Positions 6,121 through 13,647 of a stretch of 16,355 nucleotides of DNA are shown here, piece by piece. The notes beneath the pieces were generated by a model. It was not told the DNA's origin and did no database searches. It saw only the letters and a list, made by a program, of their open reading frames with translations. A program made the position numbers and the translations under genes. Source of the DNA: CANJQH01 sp031368515 (GTDB taxonomy: Bacteria > Chloroflexota > Anaerolineae > J036 > Brachytrichaceae); contig JANMNW010000650.1 in NCBI GenBank assembly GCA_031368515.1, forward strand, positions 1 to 16,355, written 5' to 3'. Every line of letters begins with the position of its first letter. The first letter of the stretch is position 1.

Positions 6121-7929
6121 ATGGCACACGCATTGCCCAAGCGGGCTGACGTTCCGAAACATCACACTTGGGCTCTGGAAGCGCTCTTCAGTTCTGACGC
6201 CGAGTGGGAAGCGGAATTCAAGCGGATCGATGCCGCGTTGCCAAAGTTACAAGCCTTTGCGGGCAAGCTTGGCGCTTCCCCAGCCAGCCTGCTTGCGTTC
6301 ATGCGACTCTATGAGACAGTCGCGCCGCGCGTGCATAACATCTACACATACGCCTCGCTGCACAGCGATGCTGACACCACCAATCAGGCTTTTTCGGCCA
6401 TGGCCGGACGGGCGAGCGGGCTGTATGCGCGATTTTCGCAGGCCATTGCCTTCTTTCAGCCGGAATTGCTCGCGATCAAACCCGCCGCCTTGAAGCGCAT
6501 GCTTGGCACAAACAAGGCGCTGGCGCGTTACGCGCATTTTTTTGACAATGTGCAGCGCTTGCGCCCGCATGTGCGCAGCGGCGAAGTGGAGCAGGTGATG
6601 GCGCTGTGCCGAGAGGCGATGAATGCGCCAGACCGTGCCTATGGCATGCTGGCCGACGCCGATCTTAAATTCGCGCCCGCGCGCGACGGCAAAGACAAAG
6701 CCGTGCCGCTTGGACGCGGCAACTTTGGATCGACTCAATCCAGCACCGATCGGGTGCTGCGCAAAAACGCCTGGGTGAGTTACAACGACGCGTTTCTCTC
6801 GATGAAGAACACGTTCACCGAGATCATGGCCGCCAAGGTCAAGAACACGGTGTTTCAGGCGCGCGTGCGCGCCTATCCCGACTCGCTCACCTTCGGTCTG
6901 AAACCCAACGCCATTCCCAACGCGGTGTATCACAACGTCATCGAAGCATGCAATCGCAATCAAAGCGTCTGGCATCGTTTTTGGGAAGCCAAACGCAGGC
7001 TGTTGCGCCTCAAGAAGATGGAAGGCTGCGATGTGTTTGCGCCGCTGGCGGCGCCGGTGAAGGTGCCCTGGCCGCAGGCGTGCGAGTGGCTTGTCGAGGG
7101 CTTGCGCCCGCTTGGCGACGACTATGCCGAGGCCGTGCGCCAAGGTGTCGTCAATGAGCGCTGGGTCGATTGGCAGCCAAACATCGGCAAGCGCGGCGGC
7201 GCCTATTCGGCCGGCGGCTACGGCACGCGCCCTTATATCCTGATGAGCTATCACGATGACGGATTGCAGGGCGTGAGCACGCTGGCCCATGAAGTCGGCC
7301 ATTCGATGCACACGCTGCTCTCGTGCAAGCATCAGCCGTTCGTGTATTCCGACTATTCGCTGTTTGTGGCCGAAGTGGCGTCCAACTTCAACCAGGCCCT
7401 GGTCCGCGCGCATCTGCTGAACACCGAGCCCGCCCGCCGCGACAAGCGCTTCCAGATCGGCATCATAGAAGAGGCGATGTACAACTTTCACCGCTACTTC
7501 TTTGTGATGCCCATCATGTCGCAGTTTGAGCTGTGGATGCATACCCAGGTGGAACAGGGCGAATCGCTCACTGCCGACGCCATGAACGACGTGCTGGCGG
7601 AGTTGTTCGCCAAAGGCTACGGCTTTGCCTGGAAGATCGACCGCGCGCGCGAGGGAATCTCGTGGTCGCAGTATTCGCACTTCTACTCCGACTTCTATGT
7701 GTATCAATATGCCTCCGGCATTGCCGCGGCCAATGCGCTGGCCGCCAGCGTGCTGGAAGACAAGAGCGGCGCCGCCGCCAAACGCTATCTGGACTTTTTG
7801 TCCAGCGGCTCGTCGCTGTATCCGCTGGATGCGCTGAAGCTGGCAGGCATCGACATGTCCACGCAGGAGCCGATGGATCGCGCATTCAAGGTTCTGGAAG
7901 GGTTTGTGGAACGGCTGGAAAGCCTGTAA
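6121..7929 (+). CDS. pepF: M3 family oligoendopeptidase (PepF-type)
   Basis: This encodes 602 residues, the usual length for PepF-type enzymes. ATG 6121 was chosen because GGGAG lies 8 nt upstream and because MAHALPKRADVPKHHTW resembles the family N-terminus; the upstream extension reads through the hairpin and the antisense of P450. The zinc site is intact: HEVGH at residues 390-394 with catalytic Glu391, and Glu418 in LFVAEVASNFN as the third ligand, about 24 residues later as expected. The helical N-terminal half (about 20-200) and the C-terminal FAKGYGFAWKIDR and YQYASGIAAANALA segments also fit the M3 fold. It has no signal peptide, so it is cytoplasmic and probably degrades short peptides. 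A 58-nt gap separates it from the downstream hydrolase-DedA gene on the same strand; an ATTTCC/GGAAAT inverted repeat at 7945-7962 lies in that gap without a T-tract. Confidence 0.93.
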   Translation: MAHALPKRADVPKHHTWALEALFSSDAEWEAEFKRIDAALPKLQAFAGKLGASPASLLAFMRLYETVAPRVHNIYTYASLHSDADTTNQAFSAMAGRASGLYARFSQAIAFFQPELLAIKPAALKRMLGTNKALARYAHFFDNVQRLRPHVRSGEVEQVMALCREAMNAPDRAYGMLADADLKFAPARDGKDKAVPLGRGNFGSTQSSTDRVLRKNAWVSYNDAFLSMKNTFTEIMAAKVKNTVFQARVRAYPDSLTFGLKPNAIPNAVYHNVIEACNRNQSVWHRFWEAKRRLLRLKKMEGCDVFAPLAAPVKVPWPQACEWLVEGLRPLGDDYAEAVRQGVVNERWVDWQPNIGKRGGAYSAGGYGTRPYILMSYHDDGLQGVSTLAHEVGHSMHTLLSCKHQPFVYSDYSLFVAEVASNFNQALVRAHLLNTEPARRDKRFQIGIIEEAMYNFHRYFFVMPIMSQFELWMHTQVEQGESLTADAMNDVLAELFAKGYGFAWKIDRAREGISWSQYSHFYSDFYVYQYASGIAAANALAASVLEDKSGAAAKRYLDFLSSGSSLYPLDALKLAGIDMSTQEPMDRAFKVLEGFVERLESL

Positions 7930-7987
7930 CGTTCTCCGTTCACAATTTCCTGGGCCGGAAATAAGCCGCACCCGATACCCTAACCGC

Positions 7988-9655
7988 ATGTCACGGGCCG
8001 CCACTTTTCGCAAACGCCTGAGCGCCATTCGATGGGGACGCTGGCTGATCGCCCTCTACACGCTTGCGCTGCTGGCGTCAACCGTCGTTCGCCTGCTGCG
8101 CCCGCCCGCGCCTGAGGCGCCTCGTTTTGCCGAACGCAGTCTGCAATTGCCTGAATTTTCCGGCGATGCGCCCACCGGCCGCCAGATCACGCTGGCCTAT
8201 TTGGATTACACGCCGCCCGGGCAGCCCGATGCGCCGGTCGTTATTCTCTTGCACGGCAGCCCGGGAAGCGCCGACAACTTCGTCGGCTTGGCGCCGCTGC
8301 TCTCGGGCTTGTGCCCACCGCCCGGCACCGTGGGCGGTGGTTTTATCGAAAGACCCATTGTGTGCCCGCCCACGCCGCCCGCGCGCCCGTATCGCGTGAT
8401 CGCGCCTGACATGCCCGGTTTCGAGCACAGCACGCACACGATCGCGGACTACTCATTTCGCGCGCATTCGCGCTATCTGATTGCGCTGCAGGCAAAACTG
8501 GGCATCGCACAGGCGCACTATGTCGGCTACAGCATGGGCGGCGGCCCGGCGTTCAATGTGTATGAAATCTCGCCTGAGCATGTGGCGTCAATCACGCTGC
8601 TCTCGTCGCTGGCGACCCAGGAGTTCGAGCTGATGGGCGATTACCATCTGAATCACTTGGTGCACGGCGTGCAGCTGGGTTTCTTTTGGTGGCTTGAAAA
8701 CCTGACACCGCATTTTGGCGCGTTCGACCGGCTTCCGGGCGTCGAGTTCTCGCGAAATTTTTTCGAGAGCGATCAGCGGCCGCTGCGCGAATTTATGAAC
8801 CGTTTCGAAAAGCCCATGCTGGTGCTGCATGGCAAAGAAGATGGCCAGGTGCCGCCAGAAGCGGCCTATGAACACCATCGCATCGTGCCGCAAAGCGAGA
8901 TGACCATGCTAAATAGCGGCCATGGCATGGTGTTTGGCGAGCCCGAGCTGCTGGCGCCGCCGCTTCTGGATTTCTTTCAGCGGGTGGACGACCGAAAGGC
9001 GGCCACCCGCGCCCGCGCCGCTCCCGAACGCGTGGCCGAAGCCGCCAAGCCTGTGGCGATGGCCAAAATCATTGGCATCGCCACTTTCTCGTTTTACGTG
9101 CTGCTGGTGCTGGCTGCGGCGCTTAGCCCGGAGCTGGGTGCGGCATTTGCCGCGGTGATGATCGTTGAAGGCCGCGTCGACGCGCCGGGCACGCTGATCG
9201 CCTGCGCCATCGGTGTGTTCTTGGGTGAATTGCTGCTGCGCGCAGTGGCGCGCCGTGTCACACGCAATGGGCTGGACCAGGCCCAACGGTCGCCTTGGCG
9301 CTGGCTGGCGGGCGAAGCGTCTGTCGCGCGCGCCGCCGCACTGTTCGAGCGCGGTTACGTGCCAGCCATGCTGTCGCGCTATCTGGGCGGCGCGCGCATG
9401 GCGACGATGCTGGCTGCAGGCGCGCGGGTCAACGGATTTTGGCGCGCAGCCGGTCTGCTGGGCCTGATGCTTCTGGGATCGGCGCTGCTTGCGCCGCTGC
9501 TCACCGGCGTTGCGATGCCGTTGGCCGCGTGGGTGGGCCCGCTGTTGGGGCATTTCCTGCCGGCTTGCATCGCGCTCACGGCTGTCATGCTGTTCTCCAT
9601 CACCCGCATGGTTTACTCACTGAGTGCCATGCGTATGCGCCGCAGATTGACATGA
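7988..9655 (+). CDS. Membrane-anchored alpha/beta hydrolase fused to a DedA-like (VTT) membrane domain
   Basis: This encodes 555 residues from ATG 7988. A basic N-terminus precedes one membrane span (WLIALYTLALLASTVVRLL, about 19-37). An alpha/beta hydrolase domain follows (about 65-335), with LLHGSPGSADNF as the oxyanion region, nucleophile Ser182 in GYSMGGG, Asp285 in GKEDGQVPP and His312 in NSGHGM. From about 360 onward there are several hydrophobic segments. The stretch RYLGGARMATMLAAGARVNGFW resembles the GRFxPGxRxxxxxxAG core of DedA/VTT proteins, and IVEGRVDAPGTLIACAIGVFLGELLLR resembles their first re-entrant segment. A Pro/Gly-rich insertion with two Cys (109, 126) occupies residues about 108-133 between helix A and the VIAPDMPGF strand. 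The positive-inside rule places the hydrolase outside the cytoplasm. A lipid-related role would fit a DedA partner but is inferred. It ends 1 nt from a convergent gene. Confidence 0.85.
   Translation: MSRAATFRKRLSAIRWGRWLIALYTLALLASTVVRLLRPPAPEAPRFAERSLQLPEFSGDAPTGRQITLAYLDYTPPGQPDAPVVILLHGSPGSADNFVGLAPLLSGLCPPPGTVGGGFIERPIVCPPTPPARPYRVIAPDMPGFEHSTHTIADYSFRAHSRYLIALQAKLGIAQAHYVGYSMGGGPAFNVYEISPEHVASITLLSSLATQEFELMGDYHLNHLVHGVQLGFFWWLENLTPHFGAFDRLPGVEFSRNFFESDQRPLREFMNRFEKPMLVLHGKEDGQVPPEAAYEHHRIVPQSEMTMLNSGHGMVFGEPELLAPPLLDFFQRVDDRKAATRARAAPERVAEAAKPVAMAKIIGIATFSFYVLLVLAAALSPELGAAFAAVMIVEGRVDAPGTLIACAIGVFLGELLLRAVARRVTRNGLDQAQRSPWRWLAGEASVARAAALFERGYVPAMLSRYLGGARMATMLAAGARVNGFWRAAGLLGLMLLGSALLAPLLTGVAMPLAAWVGPLLGHFLPACIALTAVMLFSITRMVYSLSAMRMRRRLT
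8315..8340. repeat. Intragenic inverted repeat within the hydrolase insertion
   Basis: CCACCGCCC (8315-8323) pairs exactly with GGGCGGTGG (8332-8340) across an 8-nt loop. It encodes the PPPGTVGGG part of the unusual insertion in the alpha/beta hydrolase domain. It could mark an in-frame inserted or slipped sequence, or could simply reflect Pro/Gly codon complementarity (CCN versus GGN). Confidence 0.45.
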
Positions 9656-9656
9656 C

Positions 9657-11021
9657 CTAGCGCCGCATTGCGGCAAGCACTGTCTCGATCGTCGTTTCAA
9701 GGCAGCCTTCGGCGTAGGGCGATTGCCAGACCTGATATTGATCGCGCGAATACATCGCGCGCGGTGTGAGATAGGCGTAGCCGCCGTTCGAAATGTTCAG
9801 CACGGCGATGGCCGCGCCGGGAAATGCCGCGCGCAATGCGATTTGAAAATCCGAATAGGCCTCATTGGGCTGCGCCACAAGCATCGCCGGACCGATGCGC
9901 CAGATCCAAACCTGAGATGTGTGGGTCGGACCATCACCAACCGCTTGCAACAGCCGTAACTTGCGCCTCAGCCGCTCGCGCTGGAAATTGTCGTTGGCAG
10001 CAGCCAGCTGTGCTTGCACGTCCGCGATGGCCGGCAGCGGCTTTAGCGCGAGCGTGACCGGCACGACTTCGGCTGACAGGGCGGCGCTTGCGCCGGCCGC
10101 TTCCCGGCGCCAGGTCGCCAGCGGCGCGCCGGATTCGACAACGCCGTCATACGCCAGCGCCTGGCCGGGCGGCAGCATGTTCGCCAGCACGCTCAACGCC
10201 GCATGGCCCAGCACGCGCCCATTGGCGTCGGTGATGGCGGTGTCGCCACTGTAATGCTGGCGCGGCGCCAATTCGCCCGATGCGCCTTGCAGAAACAGGA
10301 CTGGCGCGCCTGTTGTGGTTTCGACCAGTTCGCGCATTGCGCCGACAAAATCGGGCGAGATCAGCGAGTTTTGCCAGGCCAGCGTGACCGGGTGGCAGGC
10401 ATAGTTGACCAGTGTGGCGATCAGCGTCCCGCTGGCGGCAGTTGCGCGGCCGATGAGCAACGTATCGTCGGCAGGCGCATCTGGATTGAAACCGCACACA
10501 ATTCGCTCGGCTGCCGGGTCGGGCAGATCGCGGTTGCGCGCCAGATCGCAGAGGCCGTATGCCCACTCCAGCCGGCCGGGCGCAGCGTCGGCGACCGCTT
10601 GCAGCGCAATGCGCACGCACGTTTCGCGCAAGTGCGCCAAATAGCCGGGGATCAGATGGCCGCCCGGTTTGTCCGCGTCTTCGGCGCAGATGCCCGGCCC
10701 GGCGTGGGTGTGGGTGAGGTTGACGACCACGCGCGAGACATCGACGCCCAGCGCCGCGACAATCGCGCCGCGCAGCATCCACTCGTCCTCCAGCGTGCGC
10801 CACCAGCCCAGATCAAGCGACAGCAGCACCAACGGCTGCGTTGCGGAATCGGTGCGCAGCACCAGCACCGTCGCAGTCAGCGGGCGATGGATGCCGGTCG
10901 AAGCATCGCTTGTCGCCGCGCCCCAGTTGCGGTTGAAGATTCCGGCAGGTGGCGTGATGTCGGCATGCGCCGCGCCGATCAGCCCTTCGAACGCGGGATG
11001 TGTGTCAAGGCTTGTGGTCAT
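9657..11021 (-). CDS. Short neutral/alkaline ceramidase-like protein (N-terminal domain only), nucleophile replaced
   Basis: This encodes 454 residues from ATG 11021; a TTG at 11030 would add three residues. The sequence follows the neutral ceramidase N-terminal domain: GAAHADITPPAGI at the start, NLTHTHAGPG (101-110), NYACHPVTL (206-214) and FLQGASGELAP (243-253). Likely zinc ligands are visible: one His of the THTHAG motif (104/106), His210, Glu387 in PNEAYSDF, and a Tyr of NGGYAYLTP (415/417). In bona fide ceramidases the GDVSPN motif provides the nucleophilic serine; here the equivalent reads GELAP, with Ala252. The C-terminal Ig-like domain of full-length (~650 aa) ceramidases is absent, and there is no signal peptide. 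It is probably a metallohydrolase-fold protein with another activity or none on ceramide. It follows tyrS after 45 nt on the same strand and converges on the hydrolase gene with a 1-nt gap. Confidence 0.8.
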   Translation of the reverse strand: MTTSLDTHPAFEGLIGAAHADITPPAGIFNRNWGAATSDASTGIHRPLTATVLVLRTDSATQPLVLLSLDLGWWRTLEDEWMLRGAIVAALGVDVSRVVVNLTHTHAGPGICAEDADKPGGHLIPGYLAHLRETCVRIALQAVADAAPGRLEWAYGLCDLARNRDLPDPAAERIVCGFNPDAPADDTLLIGRATAASGTLIATLVNYACHPVTLAWQNSLISPDFVGAMRELVETTTGAPVLFLQGASGELAPRQHYSGDTAITDANGRVLGHAALSVLANMLPPGQALAYDGVVESGAPLATWRREAAGASAALSAEVVPVTLALKPLPAIADVQAQLAAANDNFQRERLRRKLRLLQAVGDGPTHTSQVWIWRIGPAMLVAQPNEAYSDFQIALRAAFPGAAIAVLNISNGGYAYLTPRAMYSRDQYQVWQSPYAEGCLETTIETVLAAMRR

Positions 11022-11029
11022 CTGCGCCA

Positions 11030-11035
11030 AGTGTA
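11030..11035 (-). promoter_or_regulatory. Possible -10 box (leaderless-type) for the ceramidase-like gene
   Basis: On the minus strand TACACT lies 8 nt before the ATG at 11021, inside the loop of a 6-bp inverted repeat (GCGCCA at 11024-11029 with TGGCGC at 11043-11048). No Shine-Dalgarno is present between it and the start. If it is functional, transcription would begin at or next to the ATG and the repeat could act as an operator. No -35 box is evident. Confidence 0.3.
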
Positions 11036-11066
11036 ACTTTGCTGGCGCTTATTGCCACCGGCGGCG

Positions 11067-12296
11067 TCACCCGTTCAGGCGCGCAAAATTGCGCTTGCCC
11101 ACGCGCAGCACGCCCGGCTGTGCGTCGGCTTTCCAGTCGGCGATTTTGGCGCCATCGATGCTGACGCCGCCGCCTTCGATCAGCCGTTTGGCGTCGCCTT
11201 TGCTTTTTGCAAGGCCCGCCGCCACGATCACGTCGACAATGTTGCGCGCCGCGCCGAGCGCGACATCGGGCATCTCATCGGGCACATCGCCTTTCTGGAA
11301 CAAATTGACAAAATGCTGCTCGCCCGCCTGTGCGCCGGCTTGGCCATGGAAGATCGACACGATCTCGCGCGCCAGCTCCATTTTCACATCGCGGGGGTTG
11401 ACGCCGCTGGACAATTTTTTCTTAACCGCGTCGATTTGCGCCGGCGTGTAGCGCGTGGCAAGCTCGAAGTAGATGACGAGCGCGGCATCGGGCACACTCA
11501 TCACTTTGCCATACATGTCTTCGGGCGTGGCCAGGATCGGAATGTGATTGCCCAGCGATTTGGACATTTTCACCACGCCGTCGGTGCCGGGCAGGATTTT
11601 CACGAAGATGCCGATCTGCGGACGCTGGCCGTTGGCCTCCTGCAGCTTGCGACCGGCCGTCAGGATGTTGAACAGCTGATCGCTGCCGCCGACCTGCACA
11701 TCGGTTTCCTGCGCTACCGCGTCGTAGCCCTGCATGAGCGCGTAGAAGGTTTCGTGCAGGAAAATCGGCTCGCCTTTTTCAAGGCGCAGCGCGAAGTTTT
11801 CGCGCGTCATGAACTGCTGCACGGTGAAGTTTTGCGCGATCTTGATCACATCGAGAAACGACAGCTCGCTCAGCCATTCGGCGTTGTAGCGCACGCGCGT
11901 TCTCTGTGGATCGAGAATCTTGAACGCCTGCTGCGAATAGGTTTGCGCGTTGCGCGCCACGTCTTCGGCGGTGAGCAGCTCGCGCGCTTTGTTTTTGTCG
12001 GACGGATCGCCCAGCAAGCTGGTGTAGTTGCCGATCAAAAACGTAACTTCATGCCCCAGCTCTTGAAACTGGCGCAGCTTGTTCATGGTGATGGTATGGC
12101 CCAAATGCAAGTCCGAGGTGCGCGGATCATAGCCGCAGTAGATCTTGAGCGGTTTGCCGGTCGTCTTGCTGGATTCCAGCCGCGCGCGCAGCTCGCGCGC
12201 CATGTTTTTGGCCAGGTTGTCGTCGCCGAAGTCGGTGCCCTGCATTAGCAGCGCAACTTGCTCGTCGATGGAAAGTGTGTTGGGGTCAAGGGGCAT
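11067..12296 (-). CDS. tyrS: Tyrosyl-tRNA synthetase
   Basis: This encodes 409 residues from ATG 12296, a normal TyrRS length; the longer reading upstream is non-homologous and runs through the promoter region. It is a class I synthetase charging tRNA-Tyr in the cytoplasm. The HIGH signature appears as HLGH (64-67), preceded by YCGYDPRTSDL. The tyrosine-binding region contains QVGGSDQLFN, and the KMSKS loop is exact at 243-247 (VVKMSKSLGNH). The C-terminal S4 tRNA-binding domain covers about residues 345-405 (DAKRLIEGGGVSIDG and VGKRNFARL). It is transcribed separately from korAB, which ends in its own terminator. No T-box leader was found upstream. Its sole nearby companion is the ceramidase-like gene downstream, which is functionally unrelated. 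Confidence 0.96.
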   Translation of the reverse strand: MPLDPNTLSIDEQVALLMQGTDFGDDNLAKNMARELRARLESSKTTGKPLKIYCGYDPRTSDLHLGHTITMNKLRQFQELGHEVTFLIGNYTSLLGDPSDKNKARELLTAEDVARNAQTYSQQAFKILDPQRTRVRYNAEWLSELSFLDVIKIAQNFTVQQFMTRENFALRLEKGEPIFLHETFYALMQGYDAVAQETDVQVGGSDQLFNILTAGRKLQEANGQRPQIGIFVKILPGTDGVVKMSKSLGNHIPILATPEDMYGKVMSVPDAALVIYFELATRYTPAQIDAVKKKLSSGVNPRDVKMELAREIVSIFHGQAGAQAGEQHFVNLFQKGDVPDEMPDVALGAARNIVDVIVAAGLAKSKGDAKRLIEGGGVSIDGAKIADWKADAQPGVLRVGKRNFARLNG

Positions 12297-12306
12297 TGCG
12301 GGACGG

Positions 12307-12312
12307 ATTATA
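12307..12312 (-). promoter_or_regulatory. -10 box of probable leaderless tyrS promoter
   Basis: On the minus strand a perfect TATAAT ends 10 nt before the tyrS ATG (CTTC-TATAAT-CCGTCCCGCA-ATG). No -35 box is recognisable 16-18 nt upstream and no Shine-Dalgarno lies in the 10-nt spacer. The expected start point, about 7 nt downstream of the box, would give a leader of only a few bases. Confidence 0.5.
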
Positions 12313-12322
12313 GAAGAGTCCG

Positions 12323-12475
12323 TTATTGCGCTGCTGCTAGCTGATACGGCTCGCTCCCCGGCACTGCGGTCTTGTTGGTGAACACCACCACATAGTAGCG
12401 CCCACGCTGTGGGGCCATGCCCACGGCACAGAACAGAATATCCTGCACGCAGTAGTTTTCGGCGACGGCGCTGAT
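12323..12475 (-). pseudogene. Possible remnant of a secreted-protein C-terminus (PPC-domain-like)
   Basis: Between korB and tyrS, one minus-strand frame ending in TAA (12323-12325) reads like the end of a beta-sandwich secreted protein: MAPQRGRYYVVVFTNK, then a TAVPGSEPYQLA segment. The pattern GxYYVxV...GxxPYxL resembles bacterial pre-peptidase C-terminal (PPC) domains. No matching start is available: the frame runs upstream into korB antisense-frame codons and through the korB terminator. If real it is a degraded fragment; it may equally be chance. Confidence 0.25.
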
Positions 12476-12479
12476 GCAG

Positions 12480-12521
12480 AAAAACGCACAAGACCGTTCG
12501 CGTCGACACGAACGGCCTTGT
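12480..12521 (-). terminator. Rho-independent terminator of the gntR-korA-korB unit
   Basis: On the minus strand ACAAGGCCGTTCG (12521-12509) pairs with CGAACGGTCTTGT (12500-12488), a 13-bp stem with one G-U pair and an 8-nt loop. After GCG comes TTTTT (12484-12480). It begins 21 nt after the korB stop codon, the expected position. Confidence 0.75.
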
Positions 12522-12542
12522 TGATCGTTGAAAGAGCCAGCG

Positions 12543-13646
12543 CTAGAACATGCTCGCAACGAGCTTCTGCAGGCTGGCCGCGCTGGGTCGCAGCTTGTCC
12601 TGCTGCAGTCGCGCCAGCGGGGTGGCGCCCAGATCGTTGATCTCGGCCAGGTTCTCACGGTTGGGGTCAAGATACAACAAACCGGTGACGAATTCCTGCT
12701 GGTCATTCGCCTCGGTCAGCAGGCGAATGGCCGCATGCTTGTCGGTCGGGTCATGGAACATGTCGTCGACTTTGCGCAGCACGATCTTCGAGCCGTCGTG
12801 CATTTCGACTTCCTTGACCTCGCCGGCCTTGTATTCGACCTGAATTTCTTCGGCGATGGGCACGAACTGGATGTCGTGCAGGCGCTCGTCATGCTCGCGG
12901 CCCCAGGCGTAGCTCTTGGTGCTGTCGTCCTTGTTGTTGAACGTGACGCACGGGCTGATGATGTCGAGCACCGCTGTGCCGCGATGCATCAGCGCCCCCT
13001 TAAGCAACGGCACCATCTGCTTTGGATCGCCGGCGAATGAGCGCGCGACATAGCCGCAGCCGCCCATGATGGCCTCGCGGCACAGGTCGATCGGCGGCAA
13101 TTCGTTCTTGCCGGCGTGTTTCAGCTCCTGGCCCATGTCGCTGGTGGCGCTGAACTGGCCCTTGGTCAAGCCATAGACGCCGTTGTTTTCGATGATGTAG
13201 ACCATGCGCAAGTTGCGCCGGATCAAGTGCATGTATTGACCCAGGCCGATCGAGCCGGTGTCGCCGTCGCCGCTGACGCCCATGCCTTGCAGGGTGTGGT
13301 TGGCCAGCAACGCGCCCTGGGCCACGGAGGGCATGCGGCCGTGCAGCGTATTGAAGCCGAACGAGCGGCTCATAAAGTAGGCCGGCGATTTTGACGAGCA
13401 GCCGATACCGCTGAACTTGATCATTCCTTCCGGCCGGATGCCGAGCTCGTAACAGGCGGTGATGATCTGCGCGGAGATCGAATCGTGGCCGCAGCCGTTG
13501 CACAGCGTGCTGTCGCCGCCCTTGTAATCAAGCCTTTCCAGGCCAATCACGTTTGTCGGCTTCTTGTTGACCGACGCCATCGGTGTGTTCTGCGGAATAG
13601 GGGCCGCCTTCTTGACGCCTTCGCCGCCGTTTGATTGTGTGCTCAT
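12543..13646 (-). CDS. korB: 2-oxoacid:ferredoxin oxidoreductase, beta subunit (KorB)
   Basis: This encodes 367 residues from ATG 13646, placed 1 nt after the korA stop; the longer reading overlaps korA and is rejected. It is the thiamine-diphosphate subunit of an OFOR that converts a 2-oxoacid (most likely 2-oxoglutarate) plus CoA into acyl-CoA and CO2 and reduces ferredoxin. The cofactor motif GDGDTGSIGLGQ (126-137) and ENNGVYGLTKGQFS (153-166) bind ThDP-Mg. Four cysteines in the usual positions for the single [4Fe-4S] cluster are visible: C49 and C52 in LCNGCGH, C83 in GIGCSSKSP, and C233 in SPCVTFNN. Compared with short archaeal beta subunits it has an N-terminal extension and a long C-terminal region, as in the mycobacterial-type KorB of about 370 residues. 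No dicluster ferredoxin subunit is encoded here. A terminator follows directly. Confidence 0.93.
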   Translation of the reverse strand: MSTQSNGGEGVKKAAPIPQNTPMASVNKKPTNVIGLERLDYKGGDSTLCNGCGHDSISAQIITACYELGIRPEGMIKFSGIGCSSKSPAYFMSRSFGFNTLHGRMPSVAQGALLANHTLQGMGVSGDGDTGSIGLGQYMHLIRRNLRMVYIIENNGVYGLTKGQFSATSDMGQELKHAGKNELPPIDLCREAIMGGCGYVARSFAGDPKQMVPLLKGALMHRGTAVLDIISPCVTFNNKDDSTKSYAWGREHDERLHDIQFVPIAEEIQVEYKAGEVKEVEMHDGSKIVLRKVDDMFHDPTDKHAAIRLLTEANDQQEFVTGLLYLDPNRENLAEINDLGATPLARLQQDKLRPSAASLQKLVASMF

Positions 13647-13647
13647 G

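Noticed and set aside
4650..6149. Plus-strand open frame of 499 codons opposite the P450 gene
   Set aside because: The minus strand has every P450 hallmark; the plus frame is a GC-bias shadow with no recognisable domain.
6247..8028. Minus-strand open frame of 593 codons opposite the M3 peptidase
   Set aside because: The plus strand carries HEVGH and the rest of the M3 family pattern; the antisense frame has no family features.
8078..9609. Several minus-strand open frames opposite the hydrolase-DedA gene
   Set aside because: They are Arg/Gln/His-rich shadows without motifs or starts with ribosome-binding sites.
12297..12542. T-box riboswitch upstream of tyrS
   Set aside because: The spacer is short and lacks the conserved T-box antiterminator sequence; the only terminator structure belongs to korB.
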